Notes under the pieces: generated by a model | What the model saw: only the letters and a program-made list of their open reading frames with translations | Told to the model about the DNA's origin: nothing | Databases searched by the model: none | Translations under genes and position numbers: made by a program | Part shown: positions 19,253 to 28,435 of the stretch, one piece after another | Layout: every line of letters begins with the position of its first letter | Position numbering within the stretch: the stretch's first letter is position 1 | Assembly (NCBI RefSeq): GCF_024505185.1 | Contig: NZ_JANIBJ010000002.1 | Span: forward strand, 1-64,000 | DNA: 64,000 nt | Source: Methylomonas subterranea | GTDB lineage: Bacteria; Pseudomonadota; Gammaproteobacteria; Methylococcales; Methylomonadaceae | Direction: 5' to 3'

Positions 19253-20035
19253 TCAAAACTTCCACAACACCAACGCCTGCGGCACATTGTCGTGCAAGCC
19301 CTTGATGCCGTATTTGTTGTGCCAATATTGGTATTCGATGCCGATGAACAGGTGGTTTTCGTCGCCCCAGAAATCGCCCAGGTCCAGGCGCAGTTGCGGC
19401 TGGGCCAGGGCTTGGCGGGCCGAGGTTTGGTTTTGGCCGATGAAGTCGGCGAAGCCTTCGAAGCTCCATTTAGTGCCGGCGATTTCGAACGGCAATTTCC
19501 ACACCGGGGTGATCTGCCAGGAGGTGCCGATGTCGGCGGTTTCGGTGACGCGCTGGCGCAGAAAATCGATGTTGAAATAGGCGAAGCCGGGCAGATTAAG
19601 GTCGACGGTGACGCCGTATAGCCAGGCCCGGAAACCGCTTTGCGGACTGTGCATGTTTTCGCCCAGGTTGATGCCGGCTGTCAGGCCGACATCTTTGAGT
19701 ATGCCGTAAGACAAATCCAGGCCGCTGATCTTGCCCAGGCTGAAGGTGCTATAGGCTTCGCCGTACAGGCTGGTTTGCGCTGCTTGGCCGTACTCGCTGA
19801 ACAGCGTGTCCATGAAGAAGAAATTGCGGCCGTAGGCCCAGCCGTGGGCATGGGTGACGGTGATAATGGATTGGCCGACGTCGTTGGGATTGAAGGGCTC
19901 GTTGTAATTGCCGCCGTGCAGGTATTGGATTTCGCTGTTGCTCCATTGCATGAAATCGGCCGCGCACGGCGTGAGCAATACCGGCAATAACATGGCGGCA
20001 CCCAAGGCGCTGTTCAGCGAAATCGATTTGAGCAT
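19253..20035 (-). CDS. Tsx-like outer-membrane porin
   Basis: A 260-residue protein with a cleavable signal peptide (hydrophobic residues 8-25, likely cut after CAA before DFMQWSN), alternating beta-barrel-type sequence and the terminal phenylalanine (LVLWKF) recognised by the BAM machinery. The opening WSNSEIQYLHG and repeated aromatic girdles resemble the Tsx nucleoside-channel / DUF5020 group. Transport of nucleosides is only an inference from the family. It stands between the HAD lipoprotein gene and ilvC and is separated from ilvC by a strong terminator, so it must have its own promoter. Confidence 0.75.
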   Translation of the reverse strand: MLKSISLNSALGAAMLLPVLLTPCAADFMQWSNSEIQYLHGGNYNEPFNPNDVGQSIITVTHAHGWAYGRNFFFMDTLFSEYGQAAQTSLYGEAYSTFSLGKISGLDLSYGILKDVGLTAGINLGENMHSPQSGFRAWLYGVTVDLNLPGFAYFNIDFLRQRVTETADIGTSWQITPVWKLPFEIAGTKWSFEGFADFIGQNQTSARQALAQPQLRLDLGDFWGDENHLFIGIEYQYWHNKYGIKGLHDNVPQALVLWKF

Positions 20036-20058
20036 GTGGTGCGCGAAATCCTACGGGC

Positions 20059-20088
20059 AAAAAAAAGCCCATCGTGAAGATGGGCTTT
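20059..20088 (-). terminator. Rho-independent terminator of the ilv operon
   Basis: On the minus strand a ten-base-pair stem (20064-20073 with 20079-20088, core AGCCCATC/GATGGGCT, loop of five) is followed directly by a run of eight T. It lies 18 bases past the ilvC stop. Confidence 0.9.
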
Positions 20089-20105
20089 AATCCTAGCCGA
20101 TAATC

Positions 20106-21152
<1,047 letters not shown>

Positions 21153-21644
21153 TTAAAGGTGTAAGCCTTTTTCGCCGCGCGATATGCCGGTCGGGCCAGA
21201 GCGCACCACTTCGATGATGCTGTCTTCCTCGAAACCGTGAATGAAGGCGTCCAGCTTGCTGGGTTGGCCTGTCATTTCCACTACGTAGCTGGCGGGCGTG
21301 ACGTCGATGATTTTACCGCGAAAGATGTCGACCATGCGTTTGACTTCTTCGCGGGTTTCGGCGTTGGTTTTGATTTTTACCAGCATCAATTCGCGTTCGA
21401 TATGCGGGGCGTCGGCCAGATCGATCAATTTAACCACGTCGACCAGTTTGTTCAGCTGCTTGGTGATTTGCTCGATGATCTCGTCGTTGCCGCGAGTGAC
21501 CAGGGTCATGCGCGACAGGCTGGCGTCTTCGGTCGGCGCCACGGTCAGCGATTCGATGTTATAGCCGCGGGCGGAAAACAGCCCGGCAACCCGCGACAGG
21601 GCGCCGGCTTCGTTTTCGATCAGGATCGAGATGATATGTCTCAT
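21153..21644 (-). CDS. ilvN: Acetolactate synthase small (regulatory) subunit
   Basis: A 163-residue regulatory subunit with an N-terminal ACT domain (ISILIENEAGALSRVAGLFSAR in two contiguous pieces) that binds valine in homologues and imposes feedback inhibition on the catalytic subunit, plus the usual C-terminal domain. The length is that of IlvH-type subunits. The start codon follows the ilvB stop with no intervening base, so coupling is expected. Confidence 0.96.
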   Translation of the reverse strand: MRHIISILIENEAGALSRVAGLFSARGYNIESLTVAPTEDASLSRMTLVTRGNDEIIEQITKQLNKLVDVVKLIDLADAPHIERELMLVKIKTNAETREEVKRMVDIFRGKIIDVTPASYVVEMTGQPSKLDAFIHGFEEDSIIEVVRSGPTGISRGEKGLHL

Positions 21645-23381
21645 TTACGATAACTCCCTGTCCAGCGGCGTGCCGGGGGCCAGCCGCAACTTCATGTCGT
21701 GATGGGCCTTGCCGGCTTCGATCATGGGGTAGACGTTTTCGGTACGGTCGGTGATGAAGTCCAGGAATACGGTACGGTCTTTCATCGCGAAGGCTTCCTG
21801 CAGGGCGGGGCGCACGTCGGCCGGTTTTTCCACCCGGATGCCGACATGTCCGTAGGCCTCCGCCAGCTTGACGAATTCCGGAATGGTGTCCATATACGAC
21901 TGCGAGTAACGGCTTTGGTAGGAAAACTCCTGCCACTGCCGCACCATGCCCATGTAGCGGTTGTTCAAGTTGATGATCTTCACCGGCGTGTGGTATTGCA
22001 AGGCGGTCGATAGCTCTTGTATGCACATTTGAATACTGGCTTCGCCGGTTACGCAAGCAACGTCGGCATCCGGGAATGCCAGTTTGACGCCGATGGCGGC
22101 CGGCAAACCGAAGCCCATGGTGCCCAAGCCGCCGGAATTGATCCAGCGCCGGGGTTTGTCGAACTTGTAATATTGGGCGGCATACATCTGATGCTGGCCC
22201 ACGTCGGAAGTGACGTAAGCGTCGCCACGGGTCACTTCGTACAACTGCTCGATAACGAATTGCGGCTTGATGAACAAACTGCCTCTGTCGTAATCCAGGC
22301 AGTTGACCGAACGCCAGCTTTCGATCAATTGCCACCAAGCTTCCAGAGCCGGTTTGGACGGCTTCAGCTTGCTTTCCTTGACCAAGTCTATCATTTGCTC
22401 CAATACCGGTTTGACTTCGCCGACGATAGGAATGTCGACCCGCACGGTTTTGGAAATCGACGACGGATCGACATCGATATGGATGATTTTTGCGTAAGGG
22501 CAGAATTCGGCCAGCTTGCCGGTCACCCGGTCGTCGAAGCGGGCGCCGACCGCCAGAATCACGTCGCTTTCGTGCATCGCCATGTTGGCTTCGTAAGTGC
22601 CGTGCATGCCTAGCATGCCGACGAACTGTTTGTCGGTGGCCGGATAAGCGCCCAAGCCCATCAGGGTGTTGGTGATCGGGTAGCCCAGCATTTGGGTCAG
22701 TTCGGTCAATTCTTTATGGCCTTCGCCCAAAATCACCCCGCCGCCGGAATAAATCATCGGCCGCTGCGCGGACAGCAATACTTCCACCGCGCGCTTGATC
22801 TGGCCTTTGTGGCCAACCACCACCGGGTTGTAGGAGCGCATGTTGACTTTTTTCGGGTACTTGTAGGGTACCTTGATATTCGGGTCGGTAATGTCCTTGG
22901 GAATATCGACCAGCACCGGGCCGGGACGGCCGGTAGTCGCCAAATAAAAAGCCTTTTTGATGGTTTCGGCGATGTCATGGACATCCTTGACCAGGAAATT
23001 ATGTTTGACGCAGGGGCGGGTGATGCCGACGGTGTCGACCTCCTGGAACGCATCGCTGCCGATCACCGGCGACGGCACCTGACCGGACAGAATCACCATG
23101 GGGATGGAATCCATGTAAGCCGTGGCGATACCGGTCACCGCGTTGGTGGCGCCTGGGCCGGAGGTCACCAGCACCACGCCGGGCTTGCCGGTGGCGCGCG
23201 CATAAGCATCGGCCGAATGGGTGGCGCCCTGTTCGTGGCGTACCAGGATGTGTTTTACGTCGTCTTGATGAAAAATGGCATCATAGATGTGCAAAACCGA
23301 GCCACCCGGATAGCCAAAAATAAATTCGACGCCTTCGTCTTTAAGACACTGGACAACGATATGTCCGCCGCTGAGTTCCAA
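21645..23381 (-). CDS. ilvB: Acetolactate synthase large (catalytic) subunit
   Basis: A 578-residue thiamine-diphosphate enzyme that condenses pyruvate with pyruvate or 2-oxobutyrate. It shows [14 protein letters not shown], the activating glutamate in [15 protein letters not shown], and the ThDP/Mg motif TGEASIQ...[14 protein letters not shown]. The start is a TTG at 23381 preceded by GAGGA eight bases away; it gives the family's canonical MELSG opening, and no ATG fits better. The gene heads the ilvBNC operon behind a well-spaced sigma-70-like promoter. I do not see a peptide leader rich in Ile, Val or Leu codons. Confidence 0.97.
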   Translation of the reverse strand: MELSGGHIVVQCLKDEGVEFIFGYPGGSVLHIYDAIFHQDDVKHILVRHEQGATHSADAYARATGKPGVVLVTSGPGATNAVTGIATAYMDSIPMVILSGQVPSPVIGSDAFQEVDTVGITRPCVKHNFLVKDVHDIAETIKKAFYLATTGRPGPVLVDIPKDITDPNIKVPYKYPKKVNMRSYNPVVVGHKGQIKRAVEVLLSAQRPMIYSGGGVILGEGHKELTELTQMLGYPITNTLMGLGAYPATDKQFVGMLGMHGTYEANMAMHESDVILAVGARFDDRVTGKLAEFCPYAKIIHIDVDPSSISKTVRVDIPIVGEVKPVLEQMIDLVKESKLKPSKPALEAWWQLIESWRSVNCLDYDRGSLFIKPQFVIEQLYEVTRGDAYVTSDVGQHQMYAAQYYKFDKPRRWINSGGLGTMGFGLPAAIGVKLAFPDADVACVTGEASIQMCIQELSTALQYHTPVKIINLNNRYMGMVRQWQEFSYQSRYSQSYMDTIPEFVKLAEAYGHVGIRVEKPADVRPALQEAFAMKDRTVFLDFITDRTENVYPMIEAGKAHHDMKLRLAPGTPLDRELS

Positions 23382-23441
23382 TTTTATGTCCTCAAAATAC
23401 TAATCAAACCTGAAAATGCTTTTTACAAAAAAAGGTTGTGT

Positions 23442-23470
23442 AAACTACTGTCTTTAGACGCTTTCGTCAA
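23442..23470 (-). promoter_or_regulatory. Predicted sigma-70 promoter of ilvBNC
   Basis: On the minus strand TTGACG (23470-23465) and TAGTTT (23447-23442) are separated by 17 bases and lie about 60 bases before the ilvB TTG. The match is good at -35 and moderate at -10. No transcription-start data are available. Confidence 0.5.
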
Positions 23471-23567
23471 GGAAAACCAAGTGTTTTGCTTAGGTTTTCG
23501 GACGACATTGGCAAGGTCTATCATTTCGCGGCGCGCCCGCATCCAAAATCAGTCAAGCGAATCATGA

Positions 23568-25025
23568 ATGCCTAACCTAGACTACTCCACCCTGGACCTG
23601 CTCTGGCAAAACCACCCGGCCTGGCGCCTGCTGAATTCGCCGCATGCCCCGTTGATTGCCGCTTTTCTGCACCGGGCCTTCGTCGCCCCCAACCAGCGCT
23701 TGATTGCCCAAGCCGATCTGACCGAAGCGCTGGAGGATGAATTGTTCGGTCTGCGCGAGCGCCTGGGTCACGAGGCTTTCCCCAAGCCGGCCTTGGAATA
23801 TCTGAACGACTGGGCCGGTAACGACAAGGGTTGGCTGCGCAAGTTTTACCGCCAAGGTTCGGACGAGCCTTATTTCGACCTGACGCCGGCCACCGAAAAA
23901 GCCATCGTTTGGTTGGGCACCCTGAGCGAACGCGCCTTCGTCGGCACCGAATCGCGCTTGTTGACCTTGTTCGAATTATTGAAACAGATGAGCGAAGGCA
24001 GCGAGACCGATCCGGAAACCCGCATCGCCGAACTACGCAAGCGCCGCAACGAGATCGATGCCGAAATCGCCCGAGCAGAGGCCGGCGAACTGGCCTTGCT
24101 GGACGACACCGCGCTGAAGGACCGTTTCCAGCAATTCACCGCGCTGGCCCGCGAACTGCTCGGCGACTTTCGCGAGGTGGAACATAACTTTCGCGGCCTG
24201 GACCGAAGAGTGAGAGAGCGTATCGCCTTGTGGGAGGGCGCCAAGGGCGAGTTGCTGGAAGAAATAATGGGCGAGCGCGACGCCATCGCCGATTCCGACC
24301 AAGGCCGCAGTTTCCGCGCCTTCTGGGATTTTTTGATGTCCAGCCGCCGCCAGGAGGAATTGTCGGCCTTATTGGAAAGGGTGCTGGCGCTGCAACCCGT
24401 CGCCGAGCTCAAGCCCGACACCCGCATCCGCCGGGTGCATTACGACTGGCTGGAAGCCGGCGAACACACCCAGCGTACCGTCGCCGAACTGAGCCGGCAA
24501 CTGCGCCGCTTTCTCGACGATCAGGCCTGGCTGGAAAACCGCCGCATCATGGAAATCCTGCACGGCATCGAAGCCAAGGCACTAAGCCTTCGCGAATGCC
24601 AACCGGCCGGCGAAGTGATGAGCATCGCCGAAGCCGGTGCCGACATCGAACTGCCGATGGAGCGCCCGCTGCACACGCCCAGCGTCAAACCTCGAATCTG
24701 CGACATCGCGCTGGAAGCCGGTGATGATGAGGTCGACGCCGGCGCCTTGTTCTCGCAAATCGTCATCGACAAGGCGCAACTGGCCCGCCACATTCGCCAC
24801 GCCCTGCAAGACAAACCGCAAATCACACTGGCCGAACTCTGCCTTCGCCATCCGCTGCAATACGGTCTGGCGGAACTGGTCGCCTACCTGCAACTCGGCG
24901 GCGACAGCTTCAAAATTGCCGTGGACGAACAAGCCGAGGATGTGATCGTCTGGCGCACTGTGAGCGGCGCGGGCCGGGAATTAAGCAAACGGGCGCGCTT
25001 GCCGAGGGTGATTTTTGTCAGATGA
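23568..25025 (+). CDS. jetA: JetA-like Wadjet subunit (DUF3375), solitary
   Basis: A 485-residue protein of the DUF3375 family, opening with NLDYSTLDLLWQNHPAWRLL as members do and ending in the usual ARLPRVIFVR. Charged coiled coil occupies about residues 145-240. DUF3375 is JetA, the kleisin-like (MukF/MksF-type) subunit of type I Wadjet, a JetABCD complex that recognises and cleaves small circular plasmid DNA. JetB (DUF4194), JetC (SMC-like ATPase) and JetD (nuclease) normally follow at once, often overlapping. Here the stop overlaps an ATG (ATGA at 25022-25025), but that frame closes after 37 codons with no JetB likeness, and a toxin-antitoxin pair comes next. The gene is intact, yet alone it should not support plasmid cleavage. 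Confidence 0.85.
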   Translation: MPNLDYSTLDLLWQNHPAWRLLNSPHAPLIAAFLHRAFVAPNQRLIAQADLTEALEDELFGLRERLGHEAFPKPALEYLNDWAGNDKGWLRKFYRQGSDEPYFDLTPATEKAIVWLGTLSERAFVGTESRLLTLFELLKQMSEGSETDPETRIAELRKRRNEIDAEIARAEAGELALLDDTALKDRFQQFTALARELLGDFREVEHNFRGLDRRVRERIALWEGAKGELLEEIMGERDAIADSDQGRSFRAFWDFLMSSRRQEELSALLERVLALQPVAELKPDTRIRRVHYDWLEAGEHTQRTVAELSRQLRRFLDDQAWLENRRIMEILHGIEAKALSLRECQPAGEVMSIAEAGADIELPMERPLHTPSVKPRICDIALEAGDDEVDAGALFSQIVIDKAQLARHIRHALQDKPQITLAELCLRHPLQYGLAELVAYLQLGGDSFKIAVDEQAEDVIVWRTVSGAGRELSKRARLPRVIFVR

Positions 25026-25135
25026 TGGCCCACGAAGTGACTGTTTCAGGCGTTAAAACACTATTAAACCAGCAGTCTTCGAGACGTTTAAAGATTGCCT
25101 TCCTTACCTTTCGTTGCCGCATCGCATGCTAGGGG
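25022..25135 (+). pseudogene. 37-codon frame coupled to the jetA stop, possible operon scar
   Basis: ATGATGGCC begins inside the jetA stop in the ATGA geometry expected for a jetB start, and the frame runs 37 codons to a TAG at 25133-25135. Its peptide (MMAHEVTVSGVK...) does not look like JetB to me. It may be the scar of a deleted downstream gene or chance. The antitoxin promoter overlaps its end. Confidence 0.25.
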
Positions 25136-25142
25136 CTATACT
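25114..25142 (+). promoter_or_regulatory. Predicted promoter of the Phd/PIN module
   Basis: TTGCCG (25114-25119) and TATACT (25137-25142) are separated by 17 bases and sit directly upstream of the palindromic operator-like sequence and the antitoxin start. Confidence 0.5.
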
Positions 25143-25143
25143 G

Positions 25144-25166
25144 AATTGGTCAATTAATTTGGTCAA
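25144..25166 (+). promoter_or_regulatory. Operator-like repeats upstream of the antitoxin gene
   Basis: The palindrome AATTGGTCAATT (25144-25155) is followed by a second TTGGTCAA half (25159-25166), so TTGGTCAA occurs twice, 13 bases apart, just after the predicted -10 box. Phd-type antitoxins autoregulate by binding such paired sites; this role is inferred. Confidence 0.5.
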
Positions 25167-25175
25167 GGAGTGCTC

Positions 25176-25409
25176 GTGAGCACCTATACTCTTTATAACG
25201 CCAAAACCCATTTATCCAGCTTGGTCGAGCAAGCGTTTGCCGGCGAGGAAGTTATCATCGCCAAGGGGAAAGTGCCGTTAGTCAAGCTGGTGCCGATAAT
25301 CGAAAGCCGTCCGCAACGGCGGTTCGGCGCAATGAAAGGTCAAGCCCCGGTTACCGAAGCTTTCTTCGAGGCATTACCGGACGACGAATTGGATGCCTGG
25401 GCGCAATAG
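25176..25409 (+). CDS. Phd/YefM-family antitoxin
   Basis: A 77-residue antitoxin whose opening STYTLYNAKTHLSSLVEQA is the DNA-binding Phd/YefM fold (substrate-independent MxxxxLSELLD type), followed by EEVIIAKGKVPLVKLVP and an acidic, probably disordered toxin-binding tail. The start is the GTG at 25176, five bases after AAGGAG; a GTG six bases upstream overlaps that ribosome site and is unlikely. The PIN toxin gene begins on the next base after its stop. Confidence 0.88.
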   Translation: MSTYTLYNAKTHLSSLVEQAFAGEEVIIAKGKVPLVKLVPIIESRPQRRFGAMKGQAPVTEAFFEALPDDELDAWAQ

Positions 25410-25796
25410 ATGAAAGCTCTGCTGGATACCCACACTTTGTTGTGGTGGTTGGACGGTAACGAAAAGCTGTCTCGGATTGCCAAAGAATGGATTGCCGAGC
25501 CCAGTCACGTCATTCTGGTCAGCGCCGCTTCGGCCTGGGAGATCGCCACCAAAGTGCGTATCGGCAAATTGCCGGGCGCCGAAGCCGTGGTCGACAGCTA
25601 CCAGGATTGTCTGAAGGAACAAGGGTTTACTCCGCTGGCCATCACAACCGACCACGCGTTGCGAGCCGGCAGCCTGCCCGGTCCGCACCGTGATCCTTTC
25701 GACCGCATGTTGATCGCCCAAGCCCAAGCCGAGAATATTGCCTTGATCAGCAATGAAGCATTGTTCGATAGCTATGGGGTTAGGCGGATTTGGTGA
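25410..25796 (+). CDS. PIN-domain toxin (VapC-type)
   Basis: A 128-residue PIN ribonuclease. The acidic residues of the active site are visible: Asp6 in LLDTHTLLWWL, Glu near residue 44 in ASAWEIATK, and the Asp pair in HRDPFDRMLIAQA. The WWLD and AWEI features mark the PIN subgroup normally paired with Phd-type antitoxins. Such toxins cleave RNA, commonly tRNA. The genes abut without a gap, ensuring coupled synthesis with the antitoxin. Confidence 0.9.
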   Translation: MKALLDTHTLLWWLDGNEKLSRIAKEWIAEPSHVILVSAASAWEIATKVRIGKLPGAEAVVDSYQDCLKEQGFTPLAITTDHALRAGSLPGPHRDPFDRMLIAQAQAENIALISNEALFDSYGVRRIW

Positions 25797-25868
25797 ATGG
25801 GGACATGTTGTCGCGATTCGAATCGATTGAGACATTGCAGATCAATGCTGAATAGTTACCAAATAACA

Positions 25869-25899
25869 TTGGAAATTTCCTACCAACGCTGGCTATAAT
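25869..25899 (+). promoter_or_regulatory. Predicted promoter of the nadM-nadV operon
   Basis: TATAAT (25894-25899) is a consensus -10 box; TTGGAA lies 19 bases upstream (25869-25874), a slightly long spacer. The nadM start is 58 bases downstream. Confidence 0.45.
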
Positions 25900-25956
25900 C
25901 CCTGCACGGCCTTCGACAGACGAAGTCCGATTCAATAATGGAAGGGGAGCCCAACC

Positions 25957-26991
25957 ATGAAAAAATACCAATTTGCGGTCTTCATCGGCCGTTTTCAGCC
26001 GTTTCATAACGGCCACGCCCACGTTATTCAGCAAGCGCTGTCGGTTTCCGAACGCGTCATCGTCTTGTGCGGTTCGGCGCATATGCCGGCGTCTTATCGA
26101 AATCCTTGGTCTTACGCGGAGCGCAAGGACATGATCCTTTCGGCTTTCGCCAAAAGCGACGCGGATAGAATTCACGTACTGCCGATCATCGATTCGCCCT
26201 ATAACGAAGCGGCATGGGTACGCTCCGTACAAAAAATCGTTGCCGGCGTGACGGAAGCGTTGCACCCGGTTCCGCACCGGCCGCCGGCCATCGCCTTGAT
26301 AGGCCACGGCAAGGACGAAAGCTCGTACTATTTGAAGCTGTTTCCGCAGTGGCAATCGGTCGACGTCGACAACCTGAAGGACATCAACGCCACCCAAATA
26401 AGGGAAAGCTATTTCAACGACGCCCCGGAATCAGCTTACTCCGAGCATTTGCCCAAACCGGTTCGGCATTATCTGGCCGGCTTTAAAAGCCAGGATACTT
26501 ACGCCGGTATCGCCGACGAATTCGGTTTCGTGCGGCAGTACAAAGCGGCCTGGGCCGCTTCGCCCTATCCGCCGGTATTCCTGACCGTCGATGCGCTGGT
26601 CGTTCAGTCCGGCCACATCCTGTTGGTCAAGCGCCGCGCCAAACCCGGCAAGGGCCAGATGGCGCTGCCTGGCGGTTTCGTCAATCAGACCGAACGCCTG
26701 CAGGACGCCTGTCTGCGCGAACTGCGCGAGGAAACCGGCCTGAAGGTGCCGCTGCCGGTGCTGAAAGGCTCCGTCGTCAAGACCGAGACCTTCGACGCGC
26801 CCTACCGTTCGGCGCGCGGCCGCACCATCACCCAGGCCTTTTTGATACAACTGGAAGACTCGCGGCAATTGCCCAAGGTCAAGGGTGGCGACGATGCCGA
26901 AAAGGCCTTTTGGCTGCCGTTGGCGGAACTCAATCCTGAAAAAATGTTCGAGGATCATTACTTTATGATCCAACACCTGATAGGCGACTAA
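25957..26991 (+). CDS. nadM: Bifunctional NMN adenylyltransferase / Nudix hydrolase
   Basis: A 344-residue fusion. The N-terminal nucleotidyltransferase domain (about 1-180) has GRFQPFHNGH with the HxGH-type ATP site and the later NATQIRES element, and should convert NMN to NAD. The C-terminal domain (about 200-340) carries a complete Nudix box, GGFVNQTE followed by RELREETGL, expected to hydrolyse ADP-ribose. The same architecture occurs in cyanobacteria, some proteobacteria and phages such as KVP40. The ribosome site GAAGGGGAG precedes the ATG. It is followed by a NAMPT gene, so the two form a complete nicotinamide-to-NAD route independent of NadD and NadE. Confidence 0.94.
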   Translation: MKKYQFAVFIGRFQPFHNGHAHVIQQALSVSERVIVLCGSAHMPASYRNPWSYAERKDMILSAFAKSDADRIHVLPIIDSPYNEAAWVRSVQKIVAGVTEALHPVPHRPPAIALIGHGKDESSYYLKLFPQWQSVDVDNLKDINATQIRESYFNDAPESAYSEHLPKPVRHYLAGFKSQDTYAGIADEFGFVRQYKAAWAASPYPPVFLTVDALVVQSGHILLVKRRAKPGKGQMALPGGFVNQTERLQDACLRELREETGLKVPLPVLKGSVVKTETFDAPYRSARGRTITQAFLIQLEDSRQLPKVKGGDDAEKAFWLPLAELNPEKMFEDHYFMIQHLIGD

Positions 26992-27004
26992 ACTTTTATC
27001 CACG

Positions 27005-27025
27005 CGGCCCGGACAGACCGGGCCG
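27005..27025 (+). other. GC-rich hairpin between nadM and nadV
   Basis: CGGCCCGG and CCGGGCCG form an eight-base-pair stem with a five-base loop, between the nadM stop and the nadV ribosome site (GGAGG). No T run follows, so it is more likely an mRNA-stability or processing element than a terminator. Confidence 0.5.
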
Positions 27026-27052
27026 TCAATTCACTTTCTGGAGGAATTTCAG

Positions 27053-28435
27053 ATGCACGCATTATCCGACAACCTGATACTCAACACCGACAGCTACAAG
27101 TCCAGCCACTTTTGGCAATACCCGCCCGGCACCCAATTCGTGTCGTCCTACGTCGAATCGCGCGGCGGCGATTACCCCAACATCGTGTTTTTCGGCCTGC
27201 AGATGTTCATCAAGGATTATCTGTTGAAGCCCGTCACGGCGGCGATGCTGGACGAGGCCGAAGTGATCCTGAATGCTCACGGCGTGCCGTTCAATCGCCC
27301 GGGCTGGCAATACATCGTCGATACCCACGGCGGTTACCTGCCTCTGCACATTCAAGCGATGCCGGAAGGCATGGTCACCGAGCCTAGCCAGGTCATGATG
27401 CAGATCGTCAATACCGATCCGAACTGCTATTGGCTGACCAGTTATCTGGAAACCATGATTCTGCGCGCCGCCTGGTACGGCACCACGGTGGCCACCCGTT
27501 CCCATGCCTGCAAGCAGTTGATTGCCCGTTATCTGAAAGAAACCGGCGCCGACCTGTCCGGGCTGGATTTCAAGTTGCACGACTTCGGCGCTCGCGGCGT
27601 GTCGTCGTTCGAATCGGCCGCCATCGCCGGGCTGGCGCACCTGGTCAACTTCAAGGGTACCGATACCTTGAGCGCGGTGCTGGCCGCCAAACGCTATTAC
27701 AACGAAAGCGGCATGCCGGCTTATTCGATTCCGGCCGCCGAACACTCCACCATCACCGCCTGGGGCCGCGAACGCGAAGCCGACGCCTACCAGAACATGC
27801 TGAATCAATTCATCGGCAAGGATAAGCTGGTTGCGGTGGTCAGCGATTCCTACGATTTATGGCAGGCCTTGGACCTATGGGGTAGCCGCTTCAAGCGGCA
27901 AATCGTCGAATCCGGCGGCCGCTTGGTGGTGCGCCCGGACTCCGGCGATCCGGTCGAGGTAGTGTTGAAAACCGTGCAGAAACTGGAGCAACACTTCGGT
28001 GCGGAAAGCGTCAACGGTTACCGTCTGCTGCACCCGGCGGTGCGAGTGATCCAGGGCGATGGCGTCAACATCAACAGCATCGGTCAAATTCTGGAAAATC
28101 TGAAACAGCACGGCTATAGCGCCGACAATCTGGCCTTCGGCATGGGCGCCGGCCTGCTGCAGAAACTGGACCGCGATACCTTGAAGTTTGCGATGAAAGC
28201 CTCGGCGATTTGCATAAGCGACAGTTGGCAAGACGTCTACAAAGACCCGGTTACCGACCCCGGTAAACAATCCAAACGCGGCCGGCTGGCCCTGGTGCGT
28301 GACGATGCGGGCCGTTTGCAAACGATACGCGAACAGGACTTGGGCGAAAGAGAAAACTTGCTGCGCAGCGTCTACCGCAACGGCGAGTTGTTGATAGACG
28401 AGACTTTGAGCGAGGTCAGAAGCAGGGCGGTGTAA
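27053..28435 (+). CDS. nadV: Nicotinamide phosphoribosyltransferase (NAMPT)
   Basis: A 460-residue enzyme converting nicotinamide and PRPP to NMN. The N-terminus reads LNTDSYKSSHFWQYPPGT as in all NAMPTs. The catalytic histidine lies in PAAEHSTITAWGRE, the phosphate-binding RPDSGDP and GDGVNINSIGQIL follow, and FGMGAGLLQKLDRDTLKFA matches the PRPP-site region. The length is close to the bacterial norm (about 460-490). It is preceded by a strong GGAGGAA ribosome site 61 bases after nadM, indicating an operon. Confidence 0.95.
   Translation: MHALSDNLILNTDSYKSSHFWQYPPGTQFVSSYVESRGGDYPNIVFFGLQMFIKDYLLKPVTAAMLDEAEVILNAHGVPFNRPGWQYIVDTHGGYLPLHIQAMPEGMVTEPSQVMMQIVNTDPNCYWLTSYLETMILRAAWYGTTVATRSHACKQLIARYLKETGADLSGLDFKLHDFGARGVSSFESAAIAGLAHLVNFKGTDTLSAVLAAKRYYNESGMPAYSIPAAEHSTITAWGREREADAYQNMLNQFIGKDKLVAVVSDSYDLWQALDLWGSRFKRQIVESGGRLVVRPDSGDPVEVVLKTVQKLEQHFGAESVNGYRLLHPAVRVIQGDGVNINSIGQILENLKQHGYSADNLAFGMGAGLLQKLDRDTLKFAMKASAICISDSWQDVYKDPVTDPGKQSKRGRLALVRDDAGRLQTIREQDLGERENLLRSVYRNGELLIDETLSEVRSRAV

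Noticed and set aside
22000-22120. Glutamate instead of aspartate in the ThDP/Mg motif of IlvB (TGEASIQ)
   Set aside because: To my knowledge this substitution is usual in beta- and gammaproteobacterial acetolactate synthases, so it is not a defect.
23382-23567. A transcription attenuator with leader peptide before ilvB
   Set aside because: No short frame rich in Ile, Val or Leu codons and no terminator/antiterminator pair could be found between the predicted promoter and the start.
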